A DNA stretch of 64,000 bases from Serripes groenlandicus (Eukaryota > Mollusca > Bivalvia > Cardiida > Cardiidae): the NCBI GenBank assembly GCA_031761405.1, contig JASEVX010000007.1, positions 64,103,573-64,167,572 on the forward strand, in the 5' to 3' direction. Every line of letters starts with the position of its first letter. Position 1 is the first letter of the stretch. Made by a program: the position numbers and the translations under genes. The notes beneath the pieces are model-generated. The model searched no databases. It was not told the origin of the DNA and saw only the letters and a list, made by a program, of their open reading frames with translations. Positions 20,563 through 31,078 of this stretch are shown piece after piece.

Positions 20563-20790
20563 CCCCATACAGTCAATCGCTTTCTGACGCATCTGCAGCA
20601 GACGACGTTTGAATACAGCGTGACAGAGGAGAAATTGTTAAAAAAAATACCAACTCCACCTTTTGCCGCAATTTTTTTTCAGGTCTTTTCAATACTTATA
20701 TTTCTTTACTAAGAGAGATTTTCCATAATTTTGCTTAGCTATTTTCAAAGTCGTCTTCTGCAGATGTGTCGTATGTAGGAATGGGGGTTA
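20563..20790. mobile_element. MITE-1 copy, diverged
   Basis: CATCTGCAGCAGACGACGTT on the left and GTCTTCTGCAGATGTGTCGT on the right form the subterminal inverted repeat. The end reads GGGGGTTAATC. Confidence 0.6.
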
Positions 20791-20799
20791 ATCACTCTA

Positions 20800-21165
20800 G
20801 ATATATGTGTCCTGGTAACGCAACCAGTACGTGCGGCCAGGGTCTGGAAATATCACAAAGGTAATTCGGCTGATGACGGGGTTCGAACACACGAAACTTG
20901 TTACTATTCATATTATTTCAACAGAAGAATTTCTGGACATTTGAAAAAAAAAAGATTAAAAATAAGAGACGCTCCTTTAAAAAACAACTCGGGGACATTT
21001 GTGAGCAATGTAAATCTAGACAAACGTTGCCGTCCGCAACATATGATCTGTCTCTGCATTTTTCATCAATTAGTCTTGGAAAATCTAGAGATTCTTCTAA
21101 CAAACATTGTTTATATTGATCAGATTACATGTTCAGATCTTTATCTAATCTTGTTATAAATTATA
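20800..21165. other. Possible SINE fragment and unannotated sequence
   Basis: GATGACGGGGTTCGAACACACG (20872-20893) resembles the B box of a minus-strand tRNA-derived SINE. The rest is AT-rich, with short overlapping ORFs and no recognised feature. Confidence 0.3.
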
Positions 21166-21488
21166 TAAGGCGTTTTGGAAAATCACTTCCGCTTCCGGTG
21201 GTGGCAAGTCGCGATTTTTTGTCGCTGCGAAAATGTTTGGATTAAATCATATTTAAGTCATATTTATAGTAGGAATTGATTAATGAAACTGGATATATTG
21301 GATTGTATTATATACGTATTCCTTTAAGAATCATTGGATTATTGAAATTGTGGACACTAATACGGAATTTATTGAAAAGTTATATTTTCCTTTGTCTTTA
21401 TTTTGTTAACACTCGTGAGTGAGCACTTTTCACCACGAGCTATGTGTATGTGACAAGCAGTTGAAAAGGGGTAAAACCCTTAATCCAC

Positions 21489-23486
21489 ATGATGGCTAAC
21501 TACAATGGAAGCAGTTACTCTCAACTTACACCATTGACGAGGATCTTCTTAGATGAATCTTCCCAGTTAACTCCGGCACAACGCCCGACAGATGTCGACA
21601 GTCGAGATATGGACTCAGATGATTCCCAGACTTGCGTCAAACAATTGTTTGTGTCAACTCACCAGAGAATTGACGTGACAGCAGAAAATGTAGACCGGTT
21701 GTATAAGGATATACGGCGTCGTGATTCACAGTCACCGCCTGATAATACGTACTGGCCCTTGATAGGCAATGTTCAGCATTTATTCAGGACAGCCACAAAG
21801 GCAGTGTTTATTTCCCGAATTATCTCGGAGGCAGACTCTCGTGAAGATAGATTGGACGAGATACGAAACTCCGTATTTGATGCATGCAAGGAGCATTGTG
21901 ATTACCCTTTCCCTAAGGATGTAGATATGAAACGTCGAAAGAAGACTAGAAAAGGTGAGAAATTTATAAACAAAATTGCAACTGACATATATGGTCTAGT
22001 GTCTGCTCTTGAAAATCAGACCTTTGAAGAACTGAAAGATATTCTCAGCCTCCCAAAGTCGTACACTGACTCTAATTTAAATACAACGGTGGCCGAAGAT
22101 CAAGTGAGCTTCTGTGTAAATGAGATTAGACTGTTAAAAACTCAACTGTGTAAATGTCAGGCTGATCTGATATCACTCCTTCATGAAAACGATAATCTAA
22201 AGAAAACCTGGCACAACGACATTAAACTTGTTAAAAATGACTTATTACAAGTCAAAAAGGAAACAACTGAGCATCTTACATGCTTGAGCAATGACGTTCA
22301 GCGCATCGAAGACGAAAAATCATCTGGCCTAATTAGCGTAAAGAACTCCGTAAGATTATTTTCTAATGAACTAAATGTAAATAATGACTCTAATAAGCAA
22401 GAGCTACAGAGTGTTCATGAGAAAATGGCTAACATTAGTAAAAGGATGGACAAACAATTTGGCAAAATTGAATCGAGAGTGATAGAAATCACCAATGCGA
22501 TCCAAATAAGGGATATAGATCAGCAAGCAAAGACGTCATATCGGGATGTCCTGAGAGGGGAAAACCCCAAAACAGCAAACCCCACTATCCATATCGAGAA
22601 AATGACTGCGACCAACGATCAACGTAAGTCTAAAAGACCCGTCACTTTGCCCAAACACGTGTCATTTGATAATACCCAGCCCAATTTAGACAGGAGCATA
22701 CCCGAGCCAGACCGTTACACACGTGATCTGCCCAGTGTTCACCCATGTGATAAACCATCTGTTTATAGTAATAAATGCAATATTCCCGTGCATATTTCCC
22801 GTCGTATGGGGGAGAATCATAAACACAGTGACTTAACCGTTAAAAATAATTCAGCGTCTACCCAGGAATGTCATAGTTATAGTGAAGCCAATATTGATAA
22901 GTGTGATATCGGCGAGGATGCTGAGTTGGATGATGATGACTTTATGGAAAGTGTAGCCAAAAAAACAAAACGATTTTATATCGGTGGTTTTAAATCGTCT
23001 GTGAAAATACCAAAGCTAACTAATTATGTTAAAAACAGGGGCTTAAAGGTCACAATGATCAGGGTTTTCCGCCAAAGGTACGGACAGTCAGTGGTAATAA
23101 GACTGAATGTTGAAACGCCTAATTCGAATAAGCTAACCGAACAAGGATTCTGGCCGCGAGGTGTTACATGCAGGCCATGGTTGACTAAAAACGGTTACAC
23201 TAAGAAATATCATGGGAATAGCCAAAGTGATACAGTTGACAGCGATGATACTGTTTTGAGTGGGGACGTGGCGCATAATAATAATCCCTCTAGGAATAAC
23301 AACAATAGGTCGAGGTATAATCCCCATGTTGATAGACACCATGGTAGTTATAATCGTCACCACTACTACGGGCAGTCTCGTAGCAGTCATGAGGATTATA
23401 ACAGTGCAGACTGCGATCAGTATGGGAATTACGGTGATCACGAATACACATATCCCCATGAGCATCAAATTGATAATGCATATTAG
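21489..23486 (+). CDS. LINE ORF1 RNA-binding protein (665 aa)
   Basis: Presumed nucleic-acid chaperone that coats the LINE RNA. The N-terminal part is charged. A long heptad-rich stretch (about residues 212-340, including LLKTQLCKCQADLISLLHEN) predicts a coiled coil for oligomerisation. Around residue 495 a segment starting FYIGGFKSSVKIPKLTNYVK has the look of an RRM-like fold. The C-terminus is rich in Asn, Arg, His and Tyr. No CCHC knuckle is seen, unlike many ORF1 proteins. ORF2 begins 23 nt downstream, suggesting reinitiation or coupled translation. The start is the first ATG after a leader with several stops. Confidence 0.82.
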   Translation: MMANYNGSSYSQLTPLTRIFLDESSQLTPAQRPTDVDSRDMDSDDSQTCVKQLFVSTHQRIDVTAENVDRLYKDIRRRDSQSPPDNTYWPLIGNVQHLFRTATKAVFISRIISEADSREDRLDEIRNSVFDACKEHCDYPFPKDVDMKRRKKTRKGEKFINKIATDIYGLVSALENQTFEELKDILSLPKSYTDSNLNTTVAEDQVSFCVNEIRLLKTQLCKCQADLISLLHENDNLKKTWHNDIKLVKNDLLQVKKETTEHLTCLSNDVQRIEDEKSSGLISVKNSVRLFSNELNVNNDSNKQELQSVHEKMANISKRMDKQFGKIESRVIEITNAIQIRDIDQQAKTSYRDVLRGENPKTANPTIHIEKMTATNDQRKSKRPVTLPKHVSFDNTQPNLDRSIPEPDRYTRDLPSVHPCDKPSVYSNKCNIPVHISRRMGENHKHSDLTVKNNSASTQECHSYSEANIDKCDIGEDAELDDDDFMESVAKKTKRFYIGGFKSSVKIPKLTNYVKNRGLKVTMIRVFRQRYGQSVVIRLNVETPNSNKLTEQGFWPRGVTCRPWLTKNGYTKKYHGNSQSDTVDSDDTVLSGDVAHNNNPSRNNNNRSRYNPHVDRHHGSYNRHHYYGQSRSSHEDYNSADCDQYGNYGDHEYTYPHEHQIDNAY

Positions 23487-23509
23487 AGTAATAATAGCAA
23501 ATATACTAC

Positions 23510-26500
23510 ATGATGTGTTATTTCATTTGTCCTATATTGTTGGTCCTTGTATGGGCTACCTTTTCGTTGTTGTTTTCTCATACACTGTTCGTTATGGCTA
23601 ATCTACAAATATGTACATGGAACGCTACTGGACTAATGTCCAGTGCTTACTATCTTAGCAATGTTTTAGAAAATGAGTCAATAGATATATGTGGTATTTC
23701 TGAGCACTGGTTGTATCCGTCTGATCTTCATTTTCTGAGTAGTATACATCCAAAGTTTAATGGATTGGGTGTATGCGATTCAGATCTTCTTATTAACAGT
23801 AACAGAAAAGTAGGAAAAGGCGGCATTGCTTTACTATGGAAGAATGAATTAAATCATATTATTTCACCGTTATGTATTGACTCGGATAGAATTATGGGTA
23901 TTCAAGTGCAGATATCACGTGAAACCTATATTTATGTTATACAAGTGTATCTCCCTAGCTCTAACCATAGTATTGTTCGCTTTAGGGAACACTTGGAGAT
24001 GCTGCATGATCTAATCAGTCTGTACTCTCAATCAGGTAGAGTCATATTAATGGGAGATTTTAATGCCCACTTAAATGGAAATACTTTTATTAAACAAATC
24101 GATGGGAGGGGTACGGCGCTGAGCGGTTTAACCACTCTCTTCGATTTGTTTAATGTAACTATATCCCCCTTGTGTTCCGGCGCGGACTCGAGCTATGTGT
24201 CTTTTGACAACCGCCATAAGTCTTTGATTGATCACATCATTGTTTCTCAAGAACTGTCATGTTATATAAAGTACTGTAAAATACTAGATGATGACAGTAT
24301 TAACGTTTCTTCACATCGGCCTATAGTTTTTAATATACAAATTACGTTATATGAGTACATTTCTCAAAATCCAGTCTTGACCGTCAAATGGCATAAAGTA
24401 TCCCATGAACAATTGTATAATTATGAATCTGATCTTAGTCGCTGTTTGACAGTTAGTATAGATAACATACCCACCGATGACGTACACTGTTTTATTGATA
24501 AACTATACCAATGCATTATTACTAGCATTAATGAAGTATCCGCCTCGCATCTTCCGCACTCCAGTTATCGCCCTTACCTTAAACCTTATTGGTCAGACAG
24601 TCTCAAACAATGCCATGCGCTTATGAGAATAAAACGCAGGGCTTGGATTGATGCTGGCAGACCAAGAGATACTGATCATGACTCGTATAAGGCATACAAG
24701 GATGCTAAACGATGTTTTCGCAAAATTTATAGAAACAGTTCATACAAGTATCTGCAGCAGATAAACGAAGACATAGACACTGCCTCTGGCGTAGATAGTC
24801 CTTTGTTTTGGAGGCTTTTTCAAAATAAAAATAAATCTGTAAATTATAATGTTTGTAATGAAATTAAATTTAATGGGATTGTTTTTCGCGATCCAGAAAG
24901 TATTTGCCATGAGTGGGGTCGTTATTTCGCCTCGTTGTACTCTGATACAGAATGTGATTCTTATGATAACACTCATTTTGTAGATGTTACTGCACGTAGT
25001 AATAGTATCAAGGTAGCACCTATTGTGGATAGTGGTGATCACATTTCTCAGGCGGAAGTTTTATCATCAATGTCTACTTTAAAAACCGGTAAAATGTGTG
25101 GTATTGACCGTGTCTCTAATGAACACCTGATACACGGAGGCCTTATTCTGAAACACTATTTAACGTTTCTATTTGATTTGATGTTTTGTTATAGTTTTGT
25201 TCCTATTATGCTTAAGCGTGGTACTATAATAACCCTTCACAAGGGAGGCGGCAAGCCGAAAAATGACTCCAACAGTTATCGTGCTATAACACTTTCCTCG
25301 TCTATTTTGATATTATACGAGAAAGTGTTGTTACAACGTCTTCACAAGTCTATTAATAAACCGTTACATCCGCTCCAGGGTGGGTTTCAGTCCAATATGG
25401 GTAGTCCTATGACATCCTTTATTCTTCATGAAAGTGTAAGATTTTCTAAAGAGAATGACAGTAAGTTGTACGCTTGTTTTTTAGATGCTCGACAAGCTTT
25501 TGACCGAGTCTGGCATGACGGTCTATTTATAAAGTTATTTGAATTTGGCATTTCGCTTAAATTGTTAAAGACCATAATTGCTATGTATTCTAATATGTAT
25601 AGCAGTGTTGTGCATAGAGGCTTTTACTCAGACTGGTTCCCTGTTCTACAAGGTACCAGACAGGGTGGAGTTATGTCACCGTTTTTGTATCTAGTATTTA
25701 TTAATTCATTGCTTGAGCAATTAGTTTACAGTCAGTTAGGATTTCAAATCGAAGGGCTCCATTTGTGTGCCCCGTCTTTTGCAGACGACATGACCCTTCT
25801 CTCTTTATCCATTACTTCTTTAAAAAGTATGATTGGTATATGTTACAAATACTCGTGCTTATGGAGATACCAATACAACTCCAACAAGTGTGCAGTTGTC
25901 ACTTTTAATGAGTCCAAGCGTGCTTACAAACGCAGTTCTCGTTCATTTGTCATGGGTAATGAAATTATTTATGAAAAAGAGGAATACAATCATTTGGGAA
26001 TAGAATGCAATAAATACGCTGACTACTCTTTACTTACTAAACATATTGATAGGAAATTAAGGGGGACATTTTTCGGTCTTATTAAGGAAGGACTACACGT
26101 ACATGGGCTTAATCCCTTAACCAGCTATAGTATCTACAAATCTATTGTTATTCCTAAAGCGCTGTTTGGTTGTGAATTTTTACAGCCGCTTCCTGATCGA
26201 GACATGTTGACTTTAGAGAGATCTCATAGACTATGCTTAAAACAAATCCAAGGTCTAAGACGTAGATCAAGAACAGATATTGTACTTGGTTTACTTTGTG
26301 CTCTGCCTCTGGCTGCCGAAATAGAGAAGAGAAAACTTGTCTTCTTCGGTCAGCTGTGTCGATTAGAAAGGGACTGCACAGTCAAACGTTTGTTTTTATT
26401 ACGTCTTAGTTTGTTTAAGAATGGGTCTTCCGATTTCGGGTTTATTTCAGATGTTGTTTCTCTGCTACATAAATATAATATTTACAATAGCTTGGAAGAC

Positions 26501-27049
26501 TATTTAGCTTATGGTGATTTTCCTAGTAGATATGTTTGGAAACATTGTATTAATACAAAGGTTCGTAACTACTATATAGAAGAATGGAATGTTCGAACGT
26601 CTTCGAGCCAGTTTGTCTTATACAGAAAACTACAGTATCAGTTCTCTGCTAATCCAGTGTGGGACTACGCCAAACGTAATCCGAATATGCTACGTGCTTG
26701 TTTTTCTATCGCCCAATTAATTGCATACACGGCATGCACTGATTACTCCCATTGCTCGCGGTGTAGTCATAGTGATATTAAAACAAGTTTGACTGAGCAT
26801 ATTCTGATTAACTGTTTGTATGTAAGACCCCTCTCGGATTCCTTTCAACAAATAACTTATGTCAAATTTGGTAGTAGTGCTTTCAATATGCTAGAATCTT
26901 TGGATGGTAAGGAGTATGTTGAAGCTCTACTCGGTTTGAATCTGAACTTGAACAGCGTACTGCTTAACAATTATGATATGTTTTACAAACATGTGGTACT
27001 ATTTCTACATAACGTATGGAATAGTTACAAGTACTTTGTACCGGGTTGA
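23510..27049 (+). CDS. LINE ORF2: APE endonuclease - reverse transcriptase (1179 aa)
   Basis: Enzyme for target-primed reverse transcription. The endonuclease shows CTWNATGL (about residue 37), SEHW (about 64), GDFNAH (about 181), SLIDHI and SSHRP (about 268), a full set of APE catalytic landmarks. The RT shows TLHKGGGKPKNDSNSYRAI, LDARQAFDRVWHDG, GTRQGGVMSPFLY (about 715) and the FADDM catalytic box (about 757). A C-terminal Cys/His cluster, CSRCSHSDIKTSLTEH then NC (about 1082), matches the usual LINE C-terminal knuckle. No RNase H. The first ATG gives a hydrophobic leader of about 28 residues. The ATG at 23594, directly before ANLQICTWN, is the likelier start because the APE domain begins there. 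No stop or frameshift interrupts it. Confidence 0.9.
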   Translation: MMCYFICPILLVLVWATFSLLFSHTLFVMANLQICTWNATGLMSSAYYLSNVLENESIDICGISEHWLYPSDLHFLSSIHPKFNGLGVCDSDLLINSNRKVGKGGIALLWKNELNHIISPLCIDSDRIMGIQVQISRETYIYVIQVYLPSSNHSIVRFREHLEMLHDLISLYSQSGRVILMGDFNAHLNGNTFIKQIDGRGTALSGLTTLFDLFNVTISPLCSGADSSYVSFDNRHKSLIDHIIVSQELSCYIKYCKILDDDSINVSSHRPIVFNIQITLYEYISQNPVLTVKWHKVSHEQLYNYESDLSRCLTVSIDNIPTDDVHCFIDKLYQCIITSINEVSASHLPHSSYRPYLKPYWSDSLKQCHALMRIKRRAWIDAGRPRDTDHDSYKAYKDAKRCFRKIYRNSSYKYLQQINEDIDTASGVDSPLFWRLFQNKNKSVNYNVCNEIKFNGIVFRDPESICHEWGRYFASLYSDTECDSYDNTHFVDVTARSNSIKVAPIVDSGDHISQAEVLSSMSTLKTGKMCGIDRVSNEHLIHGGLILKHYLTFLFDLMFCYSFVPIMLKRGTIITLHKGGGKPKNDSNSYRAITLSSSILILYEKVLLQRLHKSINKPLHPLQGGFQSNMGSPMTSFILHESVRFSKENDSKLYACFLDARQAFDRVWHDGLFIKLFEFGISLKLLKTIIAMYSNMYSSVVHRGFYSDWFPVLQGTRQGGVMSPFLYLVFINSLLEQLVYSQLGFQIEGLHLCAPSFADDMTLLSLSITSLKSMIGICYKYSCLWRYQYNSNKCAVVTFNESKRAYKRSSRSFVMGNEIIYEKEEYNHLGIECNKYADYSLLTKHIDRKLRGTFFGLIKEGLHVHGLNPLTSYSIYKSIVIPKALFGCEFLQPLPDRDMLTLERSHRLCLKQIQGLRRRSRTDIVLGLLCALPLAAEIEKRKLVFFGQLCRLERDCTVKRLFLLRLSLFKNGSSDFGFISDVVSLLHKYNIYNSLEDYLAYGDFPSRYVWKHCINTKVRNYYIEEWNVRTSSSQFVLYRKLQYQFSANPVWDYAKRNPNMLRACFSIAQLIAYTACTDYSHCSRCSHSDIKTSLTEHILINCLYVRPLSDSFQQITYVKFGSSAFNMLESLDGKEYVEALLGLNLNLNSVLLNNYDMFYKHVVLFLHNVWNSYKYFVPG

Positions 27050-27352
27050 ATAAATACTGTACGTATTATTTTATGTCATGTTTGTTTTGTTTGTTTGTGT
27101 GCTGTTGTAATATTGCATGTATTAATTGTTGAGATATGTTGATGTGGGTATATTTCTGCACGTTTTTTCTTTTTTTTTTTTTTTTTTTTGCATCCCCTTC
27201 TCTATGAACGCTTTTCTCTTCGTTTCGGTCAAGCGTTTCTTTAGTGGGAAGTTATTATCAACAATTGCATTTAGTTAAATTCAGCTACGGTGCATCTCAT
27301 ATACTGACATTAATTAATTAGATTATTTTTTGTATATTGTCTTTCACTCTGT

Positions 27353-27560
<208 letters not shown>

Positions 27561-27660
27561 TAATGTTGTATATTTCAATCGAATTTGTTAATAATTGTCT
27601 TTGTTATTTTGAAATGATCTTCCATTTGGGAGGAAATAAAGAATAATAATAATAATAATG

Positions 27661-27900
27661 TAAAAACCAACAGTATGACCTCTGCGTAATATATCGACCC
27701 AGATCAGCCTGCGCAATCCGCGCAGGCTAATCCGGGTCGACCCATTCCGTCTCGGGTGTATAGATATATAGAATAATTATTCCTGAAACAGAAAAAACAC
27801 AGGAGGTGCAGAGTGTCTGCCCGGATTTAGCCTGTGACTGCTAAGGCTGATCCGGGTCGATACTTTATGCATTGTTGGTTTTCTTGTGGTAAGGCTCAGA
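27661..27900. mobile_element. MITE-2 copy abutting the LINE tail
   Basis: AACCAACAGTATGACCTCTG starts immediately after the AAT tail, with the outermost terminal bases missing. It includes GATCAGCCTGCGCAATCCGC and ends TTGGTTTTCTTGTGGTAAGG. The LINE may have inserted into this MITE. Confidence 0.75.
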
Positions 27901-28017
27901 TAAGGCTGGTTTGCAAGGCTCATACCGTGTTTTCTTCAGATAAATATATATTAGAATAGGAACAAATTTAACAAATCTAAAATGACAATGTAAACATTGA
28001 TTTAACACAATTCTTAT

Positions 28018-28485
28018 GATGAGATAAACAATAGGAAACATAACAAACTCTAATGGTGAAATTAACAATAGGAAACATAACAAACTCTTATGATGAGATT
28101 AACAATAGGAAACATAACAAACTCTAATGGTGAAATTAACAATAGGAAACATAACAAACTCTTATGATGAGATTAACAATAGGAAACATAACAAACTCTT
28201 ATGATGAGATTAACAATAGAAAACATAACAAACTCTTGTGATGAGATTAACAATAGGAAACATAACAAACTCTTATGATGAGATTAAATATAGGAAACAT
28301 AACAAACTCTTATGATGAGATTAACAATAGGAAACATAACAAACTCTTGTGATGAGATTAACAATAGGAAACATAACAAACTATTATGATGAGATTAAAT
28401 ATAGGAAACATAACAAACTCTTATGATGAGATTAACAATAGGAAACATAACAAACTCTTATGATGAGATTAACAATAGGAAAATA
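28018..28485. repeat. 37-bp tandem repeat
   Basis: About 12 copies of AACAATAGGAAACATAACAA followed by ACTCTTATGATGAGATT, with variants (TAATGGTGAAATT, TTGTGATGAG, AAATATAGG). It forms an AT-rich minisatellite just downstream of the LINE and MITE-2. Confidence 0.93.
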
Positions 28486-28547
28486 TATATAACGTATGAA
28501 CAAGTTAACCCTTACCAACATACAAAACTTCTACAGCAGCCGATTGT

Positions 28548-28886
28548 CAGGGGCGTAGCTCCCTTTAGGCACAGTAGGGACGTGCCTACACCTTTTTTCT
28601 AAAAATGCCCCAAAATGCAGCTGCGGCGATACACATATGCGTAATGTATCGACCAGATCAGCCTGCGCTGTCCGCGCAGACTGATCCGGCCGACACATTC
28701 CGTCTAAGGGGTGATATATAGAGTAGTTATTCCTGACAGAAAATCCACAGGAAGCGAAAAGTGTATATCCGGGTACGCCTGTGTGGCATTCTTGGGCTGA
28801 TCCGGGTCGATACTTTACGCAGAGTCCACAATGTTGATTTTCTCACGAGACGGCCTACACATTGATTATTGCCAAGCTACGCCCCA
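28548..28886. mobile_element. Composite MITE: CAGGGGCGTAGCT element with nested MITE-2
   Basis: Outer element with ends CAGGGGCGTAGCT and AGCTACGCCCC, which resemble hAT-type termini (inference). A MITE-2 core (about 28630-28856) is nested inside. The same composite with the same internal junction occurs at 50223-50575, so the pair amplified as one unit. Confidence 0.75.
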
Positions 28887-28959
28887 GATTTTAAAATAAT
28901 CCTGACAAACATATCAAAACTCTCTGTAAAGTAAAGTATAATAATTTAATAAGAGTAAG

Positions 28960-29073
28960 AAACATTGTGATAAAAAGAAAATATGCTCATTATAAGCAAT
29001 TTCTCTTATTGTCGAAATGTTTTCAAAAGTCGGCTGCTGCAGAGACGTCCAAACGGATGTGGGAAAAGGTTAA
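28960..29073. mobile_element. MITE-1 half-copy
   Basis: Contains TGCTCATTATAAGCAATTTC (apex) and GTCGGCTGCTGCAGAGACGT, ending GGGAAAAGGTTAA, where it runs into the next copy. Confidence 0.75.
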
Positions 29074-29256
29074 CCCTTTACCTCATACGACAATTCCGCA
29101 GCAGACGACTTTGAACTTATTTTGTCAAAAAGTGGAAAATCTCTATAATTGAATGGATAACCTATGACAAAAAGTGGAAAACATTGTGGCATATGTTTTC
29201 AAAAAGCCGTCTGCTGCAGAGGCGTCAGAAAGCGTCTATATGAGGGAAAAGGTTAA
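29070..29256. mobile_element. MITE-1 copy
   Basis: TTAACCCTTTACCTCATACG at the left end, GCAGCAGACGACTTTGAAC, then GCCGTCTGCTGCAGAGGCGT and GAGGGAAAAGGTTAA at the right end. The central apex is deleted. Confidence 0.8.
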
Positions 29257-29317
29257 GAGTACACTCATTTGAAAATTCAACTGTCGCATATTAACCTGTG
29301 ATTGAATCGGTCATATA

Positions 29318-29671
29318 AAGGTGCTAAACTACAGATGGACATCCAAATTTTGAAATGTTGAAACTTCTGCAAATATTGCTAATAGTGACAACAAAGTAAG
29401 TAATATGTAGTTCGAAACTTTTTTGGCAGTAAATGTGTTGAAGAATTATCAATTGAAAGTCATGAAAATGTATACAATTTAGCTTAACTAGGTATGTCTA
29501 CCCAGTAAAAATGAAGCATAAACGATCAATATTTAGATGTTTATGGTACTGCAAAGTGAAATTCTAACTTAAATTTTATCCAAGAATTATGATTCAAATA
29601 TTTCAAGACAATTTTTGAACACTTTTAAAACTTTGATTATAATTTTTGTTTCTGGAGTTCAGCACCTTTAC
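29318..29671. mobile_element. MITE-5 copy
   Basis: Begins AAAGGTGCTAAACTACAGA and ends CTGGAGTTCAGCACCTTTA, an imperfect 15-bp terminal inverted repeat. A second copy in opposite orientation is at 37803-38157; they share, for example, ATTTTCATGACTTTCAATTG. Confidence 0.75.
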
Positions 29672-29862
29672 AGCGACAGTTCAATAATCAATTCTAATTA
29701 TAATAATATTAAGTGATAATAATAGTTAATATACAAATAACGATACCTGAAGATGATGATAATAATAAGAAGTAAAATAAACAACAGACGTAACTATTTC
29801 AGAGCTAAAATGAAATGAGCAACGTCAGGCAAAAAACGGGTCTTGTTACATATCTGTTGTAC

Positions 29863-30065
29863 TTAACTCTTTCCCACCTGCAGACGCAGTTTAACGCAAT
29901 AGCAGCAGACGACTTTTGAAAACATTGTGGCCAAAGGTGAAATTGCTCATGATGACTTGCTTTATTTAACAATTAAGCTATCTTTTATGGAAATTTTTCA
30001 GGTTTTTGTCACTATCGTTTTTCAAAGTTGTCTGCTGCATATTTGTTGTTTGTGGGAAAGGGTTA
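29863..30065. mobile_element. MITE-1 copy
   Basis: TTAACTCTTTCCCACCTGCA to GTGGGAAAGGGTTA, with AGCAGCAGACGACTTTTGAA and GTTGTCTGCTGCATATTTG subterminal blocks. One inner arm is partly deleted. Confidence 0.8.
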
Positions 30066-30085
30066 CGGTACATTGGTGTTAAACA

Positions 30086-30214
30086 ACTTGGTATTGGCTC
30101 GGCGATTTCCGTGTTAAGTCGTTACAGATCGGCATTATCCGTAACATTGTCGTTCACTGAAATCACCGATCCCATAGAGTATGTTCTACCTTTTAGGTTG
30201 ACCAGAAAAGCTCT
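30086..30214. repeat. Satellite-103 variant unit (about 125 bp), left of MITE insertion
   Basis: GTTAAGTCGTTACAGATCGG, then CATTGTCGTTCACTGAAATC and TTTTAGGTTGACCAGAAAAG. It is the same unit type as 30428-30553 and belongs to the array interrupted by MITE-3. Confidence 0.85.
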
Positions 30215-30427
30215 TTAACTCTTTCAGCGCCAAAGGCAATATTGAGGTTTTTGCAAACAATACTGATTCAGGAGAGTCAGCTCGTAACGAGCTGTCTCAC
30301 CTGAAATCAGCATTGTTTGCCTTTTAGTTATCAAAATAGTCCAAACTTTTATTACATGAGAAATGGAGACGCCCGACTTTGAACATGGAAGAGTCTACTT
30401 TAAACAATTCGGCGCTGAAAGGGTTAA
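30215..30427. mobile_element. MITE-3 copy with provable TTAA target duplication
   Basis: 213 bp including the flanking TTAA. Terminal repeats are CTCTTTCAGCGCC and GGCGCTGAAAGGG. It folds on itself around GCTCGTAACGAGC. It interrupts a satellite unit, and the uninterrupted neighbouring unit reads AAAAGCTCATTAATGACTCT. The insertion thus duplicated TTAA, the target of piggyBac-type transposases. Confidence 0.9.
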
Positions 30428-31078
30428 TGACTCTCGACGGATTCCGCATTAAGTCGTTACAGATCGGCATTATCCGTAACATTGTCGTTCACTGAAATCA
30501 CCGATCTCATAAAGTATGTTCTACCTTTTAGGTAGACCAGAAAAGCTCATTAATGACTCTCGGCGGATTCCGCATTAAGTCGTTACAGATCGGCACTGTC
30601 CGTAGTCTTAACGTTCGCTGAAATCACTAATACAACAAGGGGCGATAGCTCTTGAATGACTCTCGGCTGATTCCGCATTAAGTCGTTACAGATCGGCACT
30701 GTCCGTAGTCTTAACGTTCGCTGAAATCACTAATACAACAAGGGGCGATAGCTCTTGAATGACTCTCGGCGGATTCCGCATTAAGTCGTTACAGATCGGC
30801 ACTGTCCGTAGTCTTGAAGTTCGCTGAAATCACTAATACAACAAGGGGTGATAGCTCTTTAATGACTCTCGGCGGATTCCGTATTAAGTCGTTACAGATC
30901 GGCACTGTCCGTAGTCTTGAAGTTCGTTGAAATCACTAATACAACAAGGGGTGATAGCTCTTTAATGACTCTCGGCGGATTCCGTATTAAGTCGTTACAG
31001 ATCGGCAATGTCCGTAGTCTTGAAGTTCGCTGAAATCACTAATACAACAAGGGGCGATAGCTCTTGAATGACTCGCCC
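30428..31078. repeat. 103-bp satellite array
   Basis: One 125-bp variant unit (30428-30553), then five units of exactly 103 bp, with GACTCTCGGCGG starts at 30555, 30658, 30761, 30864 and 30967. Each has TTAAGTCGTTACAGATCGGC and ACTAATACAACAAGGGG. It ends at about 31078. The 5' part is on the other side of a MITE-3. Confidence 0.95.

Noticed and set aside
23133..23601. ORFs overlapping the end of LINE ORF1 in other frames
   Set aside because: Shadow frames of the Asn/His/Tyr-rich tail.
28018..28485. CRISPR-like array
   Set aside because: Adjacent repeats without unique spacers, in a eukaryotic context; an ordinary minisatellite. The same applies to the 37-, 41-, 58-, 68- and 103-bp arrays.
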